NCBI RefSeq assembly: GCF_034531395.1
Contig: NZ_JARVCO010000012.1
Span: forward strand, 496,001 to 560,000
DNA: 64,000 nt
Direction of reading: 5' to 3'
Source of the DNA: Pontiella agarivorans
Lineage (GTDB): Bacteria > Verrucomicrobiota > Kiritimatiellia > Kiritimatiellales > Pontiellaceae
This document shows positions 1 to 8,615 of this stretch, piece after piece. Both the position numbers and the translations under genes were made by a program. The notes below the pieces were generated by a model. The model ran no database searches, was not told the DNA's origin, and saw nothing but the letters and a program-made list of their open reading frames with translations. Every line of letters starts with the position of its first letter. Position 1 is the stretch's first letter.

Positions 1-3000
1 GTCATCAGCGGTACCGGGGGCGGTGTCGGCGGGAGTGGATTGTCAAAATACGGCTACGGCACGCTTTGGCTGGAAGGGAGCAATCCAAATAGCTATACCG
101 GCGACACCTGGGTGGATGACGGGGAGATGGTGCTGGCCAAGGTTGGTGGGAATGCCATTCCCTATGGCACGCTTGAGATAGGGGGAGGGGGAGGATTCGC
201 CGATACCGTCATCGTCCGGGAGGAGGCCGATTATCAGATCGGCACAATCCCCGTAAAGCTTTACTATCCCGGTTGGCTGGATGTGGACGACTACCGGGAC
301 ACGATCGGCTCGCTTACGTTTGTTTCGGGTGGACACGCCGGCAGCAGCTCTTCCGGAAAACTGTCGGTTGGCGGAGACATCGGCGTCCAGAGTACCTCTA
401 TCTCCTCTGCGCTCATCGACGGCAATCTGGGGCTTGGATCGCTGACGCGGACAATCGATGTCGAGAATGGCAGCGCGTCTCCCGACCTTGAGATCACGGC
501 CAATATCAGCGGCAACGGGGGGATGATCAAGACCGGTAACGGCCAACTTCTGCTGAGCGGCAACAATACCTATGGCGGTACGACCGTGGTGAACGAGGGG
601 TACGTTTATCTTGGGAGTGATACGGCACTGGGTTCTACGGCGTCCGGTACCACGGTTGGCGGATCGGCGGACATCTCAATACTTGTTTTGCTGGACAATG
701 TCTCCATTGGCGAGGAGGAGCTTGTGTTGGAACGGGTATATACCGATCTAGACAGTGTGGCTCTTTATGCAAGGGATAATACCGGTTGGGCAGGCAATGT
801 GATCCTCAATGAGAATTCGGCAATTTATGTCAGCGGCGCGTTCTCTTCGCAACCCGGCAATCTGGTGCTCAGCGGAGCCGTCGGTGGGCCGGGGTCGTTA
901 ACCATTCTGGGCAATGAAATCAGCAGCCTCACGTTCTCCGGCAGCGCACCCAACACCTATGACGGGGACACCTATCTTCAGCTTGGAACGCTCTATCTTG
1001 ACAAGCAGGGGGCCGTCGATGGGGCTTTGCCCGGGCCGGGCGGCCTTTATGTGGGTTCGGGAAGCGGTGTTTGGGACAGTATCGTGGTGAGGTGGCTGCG
1101 AGATTTCCAGGTCAACGAGAATGTGGATGTCCATGTCGTCCCTCCGGGGCTCCTCGATCTGAACGGCTGCACCGATATCCTGGGGAACCTGTATCTGACC
1201 AGCGCCGGGGCGGAGACAGATGGCGGAATCCTTGCCCTCGGCGGTGCCATTGAGGCTGATGTCACAACCAACCGCAATGCTTTCATAAGCGGAAACCTGA
1301 CCTTGATGTCGGGAATGCATACCCTCGAGATTTCCGAGGGCGCGACGCTTTCGTTCGGAGGCGGGTGTGTCAATGGTTCCGGCGACATCTTGAAAACGGG
1401 GGAAGGGGAGCTTGCGCTGTATGGTTCCAATACATTCAGCGGAGCTGTCGTTATCAGCGAGGGCACGCTGTTTATCGCCAACGGGAACGCCCTGGGCAGC
1501 AGTGCCGGCATTACCGTTGTCCGGGACGGGGCCTATATCCGGCTGGGCGATGTGGAGGTTGCAGACGAACCTCTTACTCTCTACGGAAGCGGGAATGGGA
1601 ATGGGGCATTGCAGCACTACGGCTTCGGCGTCTCCAATTCCTGGGGCGGGGCGATCACTCTGGCCGGTGATGTCGAAATCGGGGTGCCATACCTAACCGC
1701 CTCGTGCATGACCCTGAACGGAACCATCAGCGGATCCGGCGGACTCACCAAGAGCGGAGAGGGCGTTCTGGTGCTGTCCGGTTACGGTAGTAATACGCAC
1801 GCCGGTGATACGACGGTTCTCGATGGAACCCTGATCCTCGGGAAAACCGGCACCTCCGTTCCTCATTCGCTTTCGATCGGCAGCGTTGTGCCGGGTGCTT
1901 CGTCGGCGGAGGTCCGGCATGCCGCCAACGATGAAATCACCGGATCCGTTGTGGTCAACGCTTTGAGCTTTTATGATCTGGATGGGTATTTCGAAACGAT
2001 CGAAAACCTGACCCTGCGCGGCAGTGCGGACGTCGATACCGGAACCGGCGAACTGGCACTGTCAGGGAATCTGGAGGTTGACCCGATGTCGGTGATCAAT
2101 GCTTCTTCAGTGATCTCGGGGAACCTCCGTTTTTCAAACCCGGCGGTTCTCACGGTGGCGCAAGGGATTTCATTCGGCGGCAGCACCCCTGACCTCGTGA
2201 TTGATGCCGTTGTCGCCGGAAACAATGAAATTGCAAAGAAAGGGGGCGGTGAGCTTAAGCTCACTGGCGCGAATACTTTCGACGGGCCGTTTGCTGTGAA
2301 TGAAGGGGGGCTGTGGCTGGATAACGACCTTGGGTTGGGGACCACGTATGGAGGAACAACGGTCAACGGGGGCGGCTACCTGCTGCTCCTAAACGGCGGG
2401 CATACCATTGCCGGCGAACACCTGACCCTGAATTCAACCAACCGTACGTGGGGTGCACTCGCATCGGCCGGCGGCTTTAACGAGTGGGTTGGCGATATTA
2501 CCCTTGTTGCCGACTCGGCCGTTGGCGTTTCGGCCGGCACGGAGCTGCGCCATATTGGCGAAATCGACGGCGCCGGCGGATTGCGGATCATCAATTACGG
2601 AACACTCATCCTGTATGGTTCCTCCGCCAACAGCTTTACCGGCGACACGCATATAGATCGCGGTACACTCGAATTGTATAAGCTGGGCGTCAGCGCCCTG
2701 GTCGGCGATATATACATCGGCGATGGCGATGGCGGAGCGGATGTGGATGTCTTGCGGCTGAGGCGAGGTTCCCAGATTGCCGGGAGCCGGGTTGCAATGA
2801 CATCATCTGGGCTCTTTGATCTGAACCATTATTCCGAATCCATCGGCTCGTTGCACGGAGAGGGCCGGATTGCGCTCGGCACTGCAGGTCTCGCGGCCGG
2901 ATCGGACGGCACCTCCACGTCCTTTTCCGGGGTGATAGAAGGGAGCGGATATTTCAAAAAATATGGAGTGGGCACATTGAACCTTACCGGCAATAACACC

Positions 3001-3696
3001 TATTCCGGCACTACCTATGTCTATGAGGGAACTCTTCTGGTCAACGGCCAGCAGATTGCAAGCGACGTGAGCATATCCTCTTCCGCAACCCTCGGTGGAG
3101 CCGGTGCCGTGGGAGAAATCAACAGCCGCGGCATGGTGTCGCCTGGTAACAGTGTGGGCACCTTGACCGCCCAGAGTACGGTGTTGCAGTCAGGCGCTGG
3201 ATTCAAGGCGCAGATGGGAGGCTACCAAGAAGGTGACTATGACCGCCTGAACGTGGACGGCATTCTGGCGCTGCTGGATCCCGTGCTGACCGTTCTCTGG
3301 GATTTCATGCCTGCGGAGGGGGATTCTTTTACCATCATAGACAACATGGGCACCGATAAAGTAAGTGGCACATTCAAGGGGCTGGAAGAGGGGGCAACCT
3401 TTTCCGCCGGTATGGCGACTCTGCTCATCACCTACCAGGGAGGGACGGGTAACGATGTTGTGCTGGACGTAACGGGTGTTGACCCGCTCGAAGATCTGGT
3501 TATTACCTCTTTTGAACTCTCCGGTGGCCGCGCCGATTTTGAGTGGAACGGCGGCGTACCGTTTTTTGTGATCGAGAAGAAAGGCTCACTCACCAATGCA
3601 ACCTGGACGGAGGTCACCGCGCCGACGCGCGATTTCGTAGGCAGCGTGCCTTTAAATACCACCAACGGCTTCTACCGTGTTACAGGGGGGAATTAG
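1..3696 (+). CDS. Secreted autotransporter-associated beta-strand repeat protein (5' end missing)
   Basis: The reading frame is open from base 1, so the gene starts upstream of the window; the TTG at 40 lies inside a repeat and is not a credible start. At least seven copies of a repeat of the form ISGxGGLxKxGxGxLxLSGxNTYxGxTxVxxGxL can be read (codons near 1, 490, 1370, 1720, 2210, 2560 and 2930), the hallmark of the autotransporter-associated beta-strand (PATR) family, which builds long extracellular beta-helices. The last ~75 residues form a separate small domain ending in FYRVTGGN, and no outer-membrane beta-barrel follows, so it is unlikely to be a classical self-translocating autotransporter. 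A surface or secreted adhesin or polysaccharide-related role is inference only. Confidence 0.85.
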   Translation, partial: VISGTGGGVGGSGLSKYGYGTLWLEGSNPNSYTGDTWVDDGEMVLAKVGGNAIPYGTLEIGGGGGFADTVIVREEADYQIGTIPVKLYYPGWLDVDDYRDTIGSLTFVSGGHAGSSSSGKLSVGGDIGVQSTSISSALIDGNLGLGSLTRTIDVENGSASPDLEITANISGNGGMIKTGNGQLLLSGNNTYGGTTVVNEGYVYLGSDTALGSTASGTTVGGSADISILVLLDNVSIGEEELVLERVYTDLDSVALYARDNTGWAGNVILNENSAIYVSGAFSSQPGNLVLSGAVGGPGSLTILGNEISSLTFSGSAPNTYDGDTYLQLGTLYLDKQGAVDGALPGPGGLYVGSGSGVWDSIVVRWLRDFQVNENVDVHVVPPGLLDLNGCTDILGNLYLTSAGAETDGGILALGGAIEADVTTNRNAFISGNLTLMSGMHTLEISEGATLSFGGGCVNGSGDILKTGEGELALYGSNTFSGAVVISEGTLFIANGNALGSSAGITVVRDGAYIRLGDVEVADEPLTLYGSGNGNGALQHYGFGVSNSWGGAITLAGDVEIGVPYLTASCMTLNGTISGSGGLTKSGEGVLVLSGYGSNTHAGDTTVLDGTLILGKTGTSVPHSLSIGSVVPGASSAEVRHAANDEITGSVVVNALSFYDLDGYFETIENLTLRGSADVDTGTGELALSGNLEVDPMSVINASSVISGNLRFSNPAVLTVAQGISFGGSTPDLVIDAVVAGNNEIAKKGGGELKLTGANTFDGPFAVNEGGLWLDNDLGLGTTYGGTTVNGGGYLLLLNGGHTIAGEHLTLNSTNRTWGALASAGGFNEWVGDITLVADSAVGVSAGTELRHIGEIDGAGGLRIINYGTLILYGSSANSFTGDTHIDRGTLELYKLGVSALVGDIYIGDGDGGADVDVLRLRRGSQIAGSRVAMTSSGLFDLNHYSESIGSLHGEGRIALGTAGLAAGSDGTSTSFSGVIEGSGYFKKYGVGTLNLTGNNTYSGTTYVYEGTLLVNGQQIASDVSISSSATLGGAGAVGEINSRGMVSPGNSVGTLTAQSTVLQSGAGFKAQMGGYQEGDYDRLNVDGILALLDPVLTVLWDFMPAEGDSFTIIDNMGTDKVSGTFKGLEEGATFSAGMATLLITYQGGTGNDVVLDVTGVDPLEDLVITSFELSGGRADFEWNGGVPFFVIEKKGSLTNATWTEVTAPTRDFVGSVPLNTTNGFYRVTGGN

Positions 3697-3724
3697 TAAT
3701 ACGGGTGCGCCGCGCCTTTGAATA

Positions 3725-3743
3725 CACGGCGCGGAGCGCCGTG
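3725..3743. terminator. GC-rich hairpin between convergent genes
   Basis: CACGGCGC and GCGCCGTG form a perfect 8-bp stem around the loop GGA. It sits between the ends of two convergent genes and directly abuts the stop codon of the DAHP synthase gene. There is no U-run, so it could be a bidirectional stop or a REP-type repeat unit. Confidence 0.5.
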
Positions 3744-4769
3744 CTACGACAGCAGCATTTTTTCGGTGGTTTCCCAGTCGATGCACTGGTCGGTGATAGA
3801 GATACCGTATTCGAGGTCACCGGAAATTTTCTGGTTTCCTTCTTTGATAAAGCTCTCAACCATCACGCCGGTAATCGGGCAGTTTTCGCGGGTGCGCTGT
3901 TTCTGAATGCTTTCCCAGACCTTAATCTGGTTGCGGGCCACTTTGTTGGCGTTGGCGTGGGAGCAGTCGACCATCAGCGAGGGGGGCAGTCCGGCGTCTT
4001 CGAGTTTGCAGGCCGCATAGGTGACTTCCGGATATTGGAAGTTCGGTCCTTTTCCGCCGCGAAGTACCAGGTGGGTATTCGGATTGCCGGTGGTTGTGAC
4101 CACGGCGGTATGACCATCCTGGTCGATGCCGAGGAAACTGTGCGGATTGCTGGCGGATTCAATCGCATTGATGGCGATTTCGATGTTGCCATCGGTGGCA
4201 TTTTTAAAGCCGACCGGCATGGAGAGGCCGCTGGACATTTCGCGGTGGGTCTGCGATTCCGTGGTTCGTGCGCCGATGGCTGACCAGCTGACGAGATCGG
4301 CGGTATACTGCGGAACGATCGGATCGAGAAATTCAGTCGCAATCGGAAGGCCGAGGTTGGCAATATCGAGCAGCAGCTGGCGGGCAGCGGGCAGTCCGTA
4401 TTGCATGTCGTTGGAGCCGTCGAGGTGCGGGTCGTTGATGAACCCTTTCCAGCCGATGGTGGTGCGCGGTTTTTCAAAATAGACCCGCATTACGATAAAA
4501 TAGCGATCTTTCACCTGTTCGGAGAGTGCGGCGAGGCGCCGGGCATAGTCCAGTGCGGCTTCAGGATCGTGAATAGAGCAGGGGCCGATGACGATCAGCA
4601 GACGGTCGTCTCTACGATGAATAATATCGCGAACGGTTCGTCGGTCGGATACGACTTTTGCTGTCAGCTTATCGCCCAGCGGAAGCTCTTTTTTCAGTTG
4701 TGCAGGCGTAATGAGCTTTTTCAGTTCTGTTACGCGAAGGTCTTCGGTGAGATGCATTTCGTTTTTCAT
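3744..4769 (-). CDS. aroG: 3-deoxy-7-phosphoheptulonate synthase (class I DAHP synthase)
   Basis: Condenses phosphoenolpyruvate and erythrose 4-phosphate, the first step of the shikimate pathway to aromatic amino acids. The 341-residue protein matches the E. coli AroF/G/H type in length and order: N-terminal LRVTELKKLITPAQLKKELP, the substrate-binding stretch GPCSIHDP, the block RVYFEKPRTTIGWKG, GARTTESQTHRE and the metal-binding DCSHANANK. It lies 26 bases downstream of the radical SAM fusion gene on the same strand and is probably co-transcribed. The ATG is preceded by CCTCCTT, the complement of a Shine-Dalgarno sequence, so no normal ribosome site supports the start; translational coupling to the upstream gene is possible. 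Which allosteric type (Phe, Tyr or Trp) cannot be told. Confidence 0.95.
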   Translation of the reverse strand: MKNEMHLTEDLRVTELKKLITPAQLKKELPLGDKLTAKVVSDRRTVRDIIHRRDDRLLIVIGPCSIHDPEAALDYARRLAALSEQVKDRYFIVMRVYFEKPRTTIGWKGFINDPHLDGSNDMQYGLPAARQLLLDIANLGLPIATEFLDPIVPQYTADLVSWSAIGARTTESQTHREMSSGLSMPVGFKNATDGNIEIAINAIESASNPHSFLGIDQDGHTAVVTTTGNPNTHLVLRGGKGPNFQYPEVTYAACKLEDAGLPPSLMVDCSHANANKVARNQIKVWESIQKQRTRENCPITGVMVESFIKEGNQKISGDLEYGISITDQCIDWETTEKMLLS

Positions 4770-4795
4770 AAGGAGGCGGAATTAAACACATTGGA

Positions 4796-6556
4796 TCAGG
4801 GATTGGAAGTCCCTTCTTGTTTGCATTTTATGATGTTTTCCTGACGGTCCCTAAGGATTTCCTTATTGGTCCGGACGCCGTACGGATCGCGGTAGGGCAG
4901 CCCGCGGGAGGTCTCGCGGATCATGCGCATTTCGTGGGCGGGCAGGGGGATTTCAATAAGGTCTTCGCGCAACGCCGCACATGTTCCGCCACGCGCACGG
5001 CCGACCGGATCGGTTTCACCGACAAAGAAGCCGGCTTCCAGCAGTCCGGCCCGAACCGGAATCGCCGCGCAGTAGGTCAGCAATACGCCGTCCGGTTTCA
5101 TGACCCGTTTCAGTTTTCGGAAAAAATCAACCGTCCACAATTCGGAGTTCCGCTGGGTGGAAAAGGCGTCGAGGAAAACGAGATCGAAGGTGGTATCGGG
5201 CAGGTGTGTTACGGTGTAACGGGCATCGCCCCAGACGATTTGAATGGCCGATTGCTGATTGCCGAATGCTGATTGGGTTTCATAGAGATCGCCCAGAATT
5301 TTTTTCCAATCATTGGAATCCGTTTCCAGAGTTTGGATGTTTTGCGCCGCTGCGCCGACGACGCGGCGGTCCATTTCCAGCGCAGTGATTTTGAGCGAGT
5401 GGTGAGGCGAATCGGCGAATTCCAATGCGGATAATGAGTTGTAGCCCAGTCCGAAGCAGACATCCAGCAGTTGGACCTCGCCCTGTGCCAGCCGTTCTTT
5501 CAGTTTGCCGGGGACGAGGTATTTTTCTTCCGCCTCGAGCCGTGCGCCTTCCGGGGTGTGGTAATGCTCTTTATACTCCTCGTTCCAAAAGGTAGTGGAT
5601 CCATCCTTTGTTTCCACCGCCTCAAAATTCCAGTTTCCAGTTTCGGGTTTCAGATTTCCAAAGAGATCGCCCTGTTTCCATTCGCGGCAGGTCATCTGTT
5701 GTACGACATAGTCACGGAACTGGCCTTTGGCCATATGCCATTTCGGGGCAATGAGCTCTTCGTCGAGGGTGTCGGTGGTGAGGCGCATAATCGGAATATT
5801 CGGCGGCATGCGGCGGATAAAATCCATCAGATGTTCCGCGAAATCATATTCCATCAGCACGGGCAGGGGCGTGAGGGCATGTTCGAGCGCGAGCGTTGTA
5901 CCTTTTTCAATGTGAAGGTTGTGGATCTTTACGGCATCGATCGGCAGCGCGGCAAGGGTGTCGGCGGTTTGCCGGTAATCTTCAGCGGTTTCGCCGGGCA
6001 GGCCGAGGATGGCATGGACGGCGACGTTAAGGCCGAGGTCATGCAGTTTCCGAATCGACGTTTCGCTCGAGGCCCAGTCGTGGCCGCGGTTGATGCGGTC
6101 GAGCGTGCGGTCGTGGACGGTCTGCACCCCGAGTTCGACCCAGACTTCGATGTGTCTGTTCAGTTCGACGAGAAAGTCGTAGGCCTGCGGCGTGAGGCAG
6201 TCAGGGCGGGTGCCGATGCTGACCGCAGTGAAATCGAATGAGTCCAGCAGGTCGAGATAGAGCGGCTGCTGGCTTTTGCCGAAGGTGGCGGAAAAGGCCT
6301 GGATGTAGGCCATGTATTTTTTGGCGTTGTAGCGGTTGCGCGCAAAACGGATGGCTTCGTGCATCTGTTCTTTAACGGTGCCTGCACCGATGGTCTGTAC
6401 GGCGGCGGAGCCGCGCACATTACAGAAGGTGCAGCCGCCGGATCCATCCGCTTCGCGGTTGGGGCAGCCGAAATTAAAGTCAATCGGAACGCGGAACAGC
6501 GGCTCGCCGTAGTGTTCGCGCATGTAATCTTTGTAGGCTAAATAGGGGGAATTCAT
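4796..6556 (-). CDS. Radical SAM (YhcC/YtqA-type) fused to MnmD/MnmC1-like methyltransferase
   Basis: Residues 1-300 are a TIGR01212/YhcC-type radical SAM domain: the cluster cysteines are in FGCPNREADGSGGCTFCN (CX10CX2C), followed by the family block YMAYIQAFSATFGK and SIGTRPDCL. Residues ~315-586 are a Rossmann methyltransferase of the MnmD/MnmC1 type with the SAM loop LLDVCFGLGYNSL and the DAFST block. MnmD/MnmC1 methylates 5-aminomethyl-2-thiouridine of tRNA to mnm5s2U. From memory, the Bacillus radical SAM relative YtqA (MnmL) acts in the preceding conversion of the cmnm5 group, which would make this fusion a two-step enzyme for the wobble uridine. Both halves are recognisable and intact; the joint function is inference. 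The downstream neighbour is the DAHP synthase gene. Confidence 0.85.
   Translation of the reverse strand: MNSPYLAYKDYMREHYGEPLFRVPIDFNFGCPNREADGSGGCTFCNVRGSAAVQTIGAGTVKEQMHEAIRFARNRYNAKKYMAYIQAFSATFGKSQQPLYLDLLDSFDFTAVSIGTRPDCLTPQAYDFLVELNRHIEVWVELGVQTVHDRTLDRINRGHDWASSETSIRKLHDLGLNVAVHAILGLPGETAEDYRQTADTLAALPIDAVKIHNLHIEKGTTLALEHALTPLPVLMEYDFAEHLMDFIRRMPPNIPIMRLTTDTLDEELIAPKWHMAKGQFRDYVVQQMTCREWKQGDLFGNLKPETGNWNFEAVETKDGSTTFWNEEYKEHYHTPEGARLEAEEKYLVPGKLKERLAQGEVQLLDVCFGLGYNSLSALEFADSPHHSLKITALEMDRRVVGAAAQNIQTLETDSNDWKKILGDLYETQSAFGNQQSAIQIVWGDARYTVTHLPDTTFDLVFLDAFSTQRNSELWTVDFFRKLKRVMKPDGVLLTYCAAIPVRAGLLEAGFFVGETDPVGRARGGTCAALREDLIEIPLPAHEMRMIRETSRGLPYRDPYGVRTNKEILRDRQENIIKCKQEGTSNP
5304..5318. 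repeat. TTCCAA-N3-TTGGAA palindrome, one of a dispersed family
   Basis: Perfect palindromes of this form also occur at 11561-11575, 20405-20419 and 40569-40583. One-mismatch forms are at 9316-9330, 17899-17913, 20930-20944, 22268-22282, 38031-38045 and 40433-40447, and the related TTCCAGTCACTGGAA at 14230-14244. They lie both inside genes and between genes, and none was noticed in the 26-36 kb operon or after 44 kb. Confidence 0.6.
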
Positions 6557-6627
6557 ACGCAGGAGTTATGCGTATTCGAGTTGAAGTGGTCAAGGCACAA
6601 CATGCATTGCGCGCCTCACCGCCGGCA

Positions 6628-8508
6628 TCAGTCAAGCTGGATGCTCAATCTGATGTAGCGGTGCTCGTGATTCATCGGAATCCGGTTGGTGACCGTTACG
6701 AAGTCCTCGAAGGGTGCGCTTTCGCCAAAGGGGATGAATTCGGCGGTGGTCCAGTTCGGTGTCACCAGGTCGGAACTGTGTTCCAGCTGATAGGTTAATC
6801 CATACGCGGCCGGTTGGCTGCGCCGTCGATAGGTGAATTCCATCTGGTTCAGATCCGCCCGGGGCAGGAAGGTGGTGCGGGTTTCCGGATCCGGTCCGTT
6901 GGTCGGATTCCCGCCGAGCCCGAATTCGATCAGGTTGTTTTGTCCGTCCTGATCCGGGTCGGCGGACCACAGGGCATTGCTGCCGTAGAGCAGGTGGCTG
7001 TCGGTCCAGGTGAGATAGGGCGATTCCTCGACCCAGAGGACGCTCTGAGTAGAAAAGGATCCATTATCGAGGTTGTCCCAGAAGAGCAGGGAATGCTGAT
7101 TGGTGAGACATCCATCAAAGCCGTTGGAGCTCAGTGTGCCGTAGGCCATCCCGTTCGTCCAGGTGAGGGAGCCGCTTGAAACCGAATTGCTGACCCAGGC
7201 CGAAAGATTCGGGTTGCTCCATTGAATTAATGTTTTTTCCAGATGGAGCAGACTGTTTGACAGCGCCAGATCGCTGTTTTCCGGTCCCCGAATGATGAGC
7301 TCTCCTCCGGTGAGGGTACAGGCGGCCGCCGCGCCGCCGCCGGCCACGAGATCGGTCGTGCGCAGTATGCCGCATTCGAGATGCAGGGCGCCGGTGCCTT
7401 CCGGGCCGACCTGGACCGTTTCGTCGACGTCAAAGGTGCCGCCCTGAATGTGCACGGTACCGGTTGAAGAGCTCGCGGAGCTGATGATCAGTTCTTTGGT
7501 GTGAACGGTTCCGCCCGTCAACAGCATCGATCCTGCTGTCCGGCTGGAAGCGCCCAGCGTGATGGCCCCGTCGATATTCAGAAACCCGTTCGTCATGCAC
7601 AGGTCTGCGGAGGAGTCCAGTTGGCCGATTGTCAGCGGGGACCCGATCGTCTCCATCGTTCCGCCGAAGATATTCAGACGGGCTGAGGAATCAAACTGTC
7701 CCAGCGTGATGCCGCCGGCAAGTGCCTGCACCTGCCCGCCTTCGAGTGTGAACGAGCCGGTGCCGCGGGCTCCGATATTCAGGCCGCCGCATTCCAGAGA
7801 TCCGCCCGAAACGTGCACGGTGCCGGTGGGTGAGAGTGCGCCGAGCTCGAGCTTGGCCATGTGCAGCATTCCGGTGATGGAAACAGAAGAGGTGCCGGAG
7901 ATTTGGAGTTCGCCGAGGGCCTGCGGGCCTTTTCCCAGCGTGAGTGAGTCTCTGATGTTCATTGTACCGTTGGTGACGGTAATCCGGCCGATGCTCTCTT
8001 TGCTGCCGGCTGCGACCAGACCGTTTGATCCCATCACCGACAGCGTTCCGTCGTTGATGATGTCCAGTGTTGCGATGCATCCTGGATTATTTCCGATCAG
8101 AAAAGCGGTGTTGGTGATGGCGGATGATGCGGCTTCCATACCGAGAACGCTCCCGCCGTCAATCGTGAATCCGGATTCGCGATCGTCCTCTTTGAATCCC
8201 ATGCGCATACTGTACAGCTCAAGGCTTCCGGAAGGGTTGACGAGCAGATGAACCGGGACTGAGCCGTATGTATCGATCCATAATTTGTCCGTGGTGGCCG
8301 GGCCGCTGACAACGACGGTGTAGGCATTCGTCTGTCTATCGTGGTTGAGCCGCACCGTGGTATTGCTTGCGGGATAGCCGCCGGCCCAGTTGGTCGGCAC
8401 ATCCCAATACCCGGATACGCCGCCTTTCCATGTGGTGACGGCAACCGCCGGGCGGCTCGGCAGGAGCAGCAGCAGGAGCAACGGAATCAGATGGAGTTGC
8501 TTCGTCAT
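6628..8508 (-). CDS. Secreted beta-repeat protein with C-terminal calcium-type motif
   Basis: A hydrophobic signal peptide (residues 1-23, leucine-run then AVA) is followed by a G8/pectin-lyase-like N-terminal stretch beginning TTWKGGVSGYWDVPTNWAGG, a start shared by many Planctomycetes-Verrucomicrobia secreted proteins. Residues ~90-420 are irregular ~23-residue repeats with the pattern GxLxIxGGTxxxxxxxxLG, predicting a right-handed beta-helix. Near residue 525 the stretch DPDQDGQNNLIEFGLGGNP resembles a thrombospondin-3/dockerin-like calcium loop often found near the C-terminus of such exported proteins. No catalytic motif is recognised. It is transcribed from its own promoter at 8566-8595 and lies 71 bases upstream of the radical SAM fusion gene. 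Confidence 0.8.
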   Translation of the reverse strand: MTKQLHLIPLLLLLLLPSRPAVAVTTWKGGVSGYWDVPTNWAGGYPASNTTVRLNHDRQTNAYTVVVSGPATTDKLWIDTYGSVPVHLLVNPSGSLELYSMRMGFKEDDRESGFTIDGGSVLGMEAASSAITNTAFLIGNNPGCIATLDIINDGTLSVMGSNGLVAAGSKESIGRITVTNGTMNIRDSLTLGKGPQALGELQISGTSSVSITGMLHMAKLELGALSPTGTVHVSGGSLECGGLNIGARGTGSFTLEGGQVQALAGGITLGQFDSSARLNIFGGTMETIGSPLTIGQLDSSADLCMTNGFLNIDGAITLGASSRTAGSMLLTGGTVHTKELIISSASSSTGTVHIQGGTFDVDETVQVGPEGTGALHLECGILRTTDLVAGGGAAAACTLTGGELIIRGPENSDLALSNSLLHLEKTLIQWSNPNLSAWVSNSVSSGSLTWTNGMAYGTLSSNGFDGCLTNQHSLLFWDNLDNGSFSTQSVLWVEESPYLTWTDSHLLYGSNALWSADPDQDGQNNLIEFGLGGNPTNGPDPETRTTFLPRADLNQMEFTYRRRSQPAAYGLTYQLEHSSDLVTPNWTTAEFIPFGESAPFEDFVTVTNRIPMNHEHRYIRLSIQLD

Positions 8509-8565
8509 AGATATTCACTTCAGCTACCGGAAAGAAGGATAAGGGGCGGCTGAAACTGTGAATAT

Positions 8566-8595
8566 ATTGTACGGATATAGGATGCCGGCCGTCAA
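8566..8595 (-). promoter_or_regulatory. Sigma70-type promoter for the secreted repeat protein
   Basis: Read on the minus strand, TTGACG (8595-8590) and TACAAT (8571-8566) are separated by 18 bases. The predicted start of transcription is about 50 bases upstream of the ATG at 8508. This is the best -35/-10 pair I found in the window. Confidence 0.6.
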
Positions 8596-8615
8596 GCGAG
8601 CCGCGCTGTTTTCGG

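Noticed and set aside
3543-4283. 246-codon plus-strand frame
   Set aside because: Runs antisense across the DAHP synthase gene and shows no motif.
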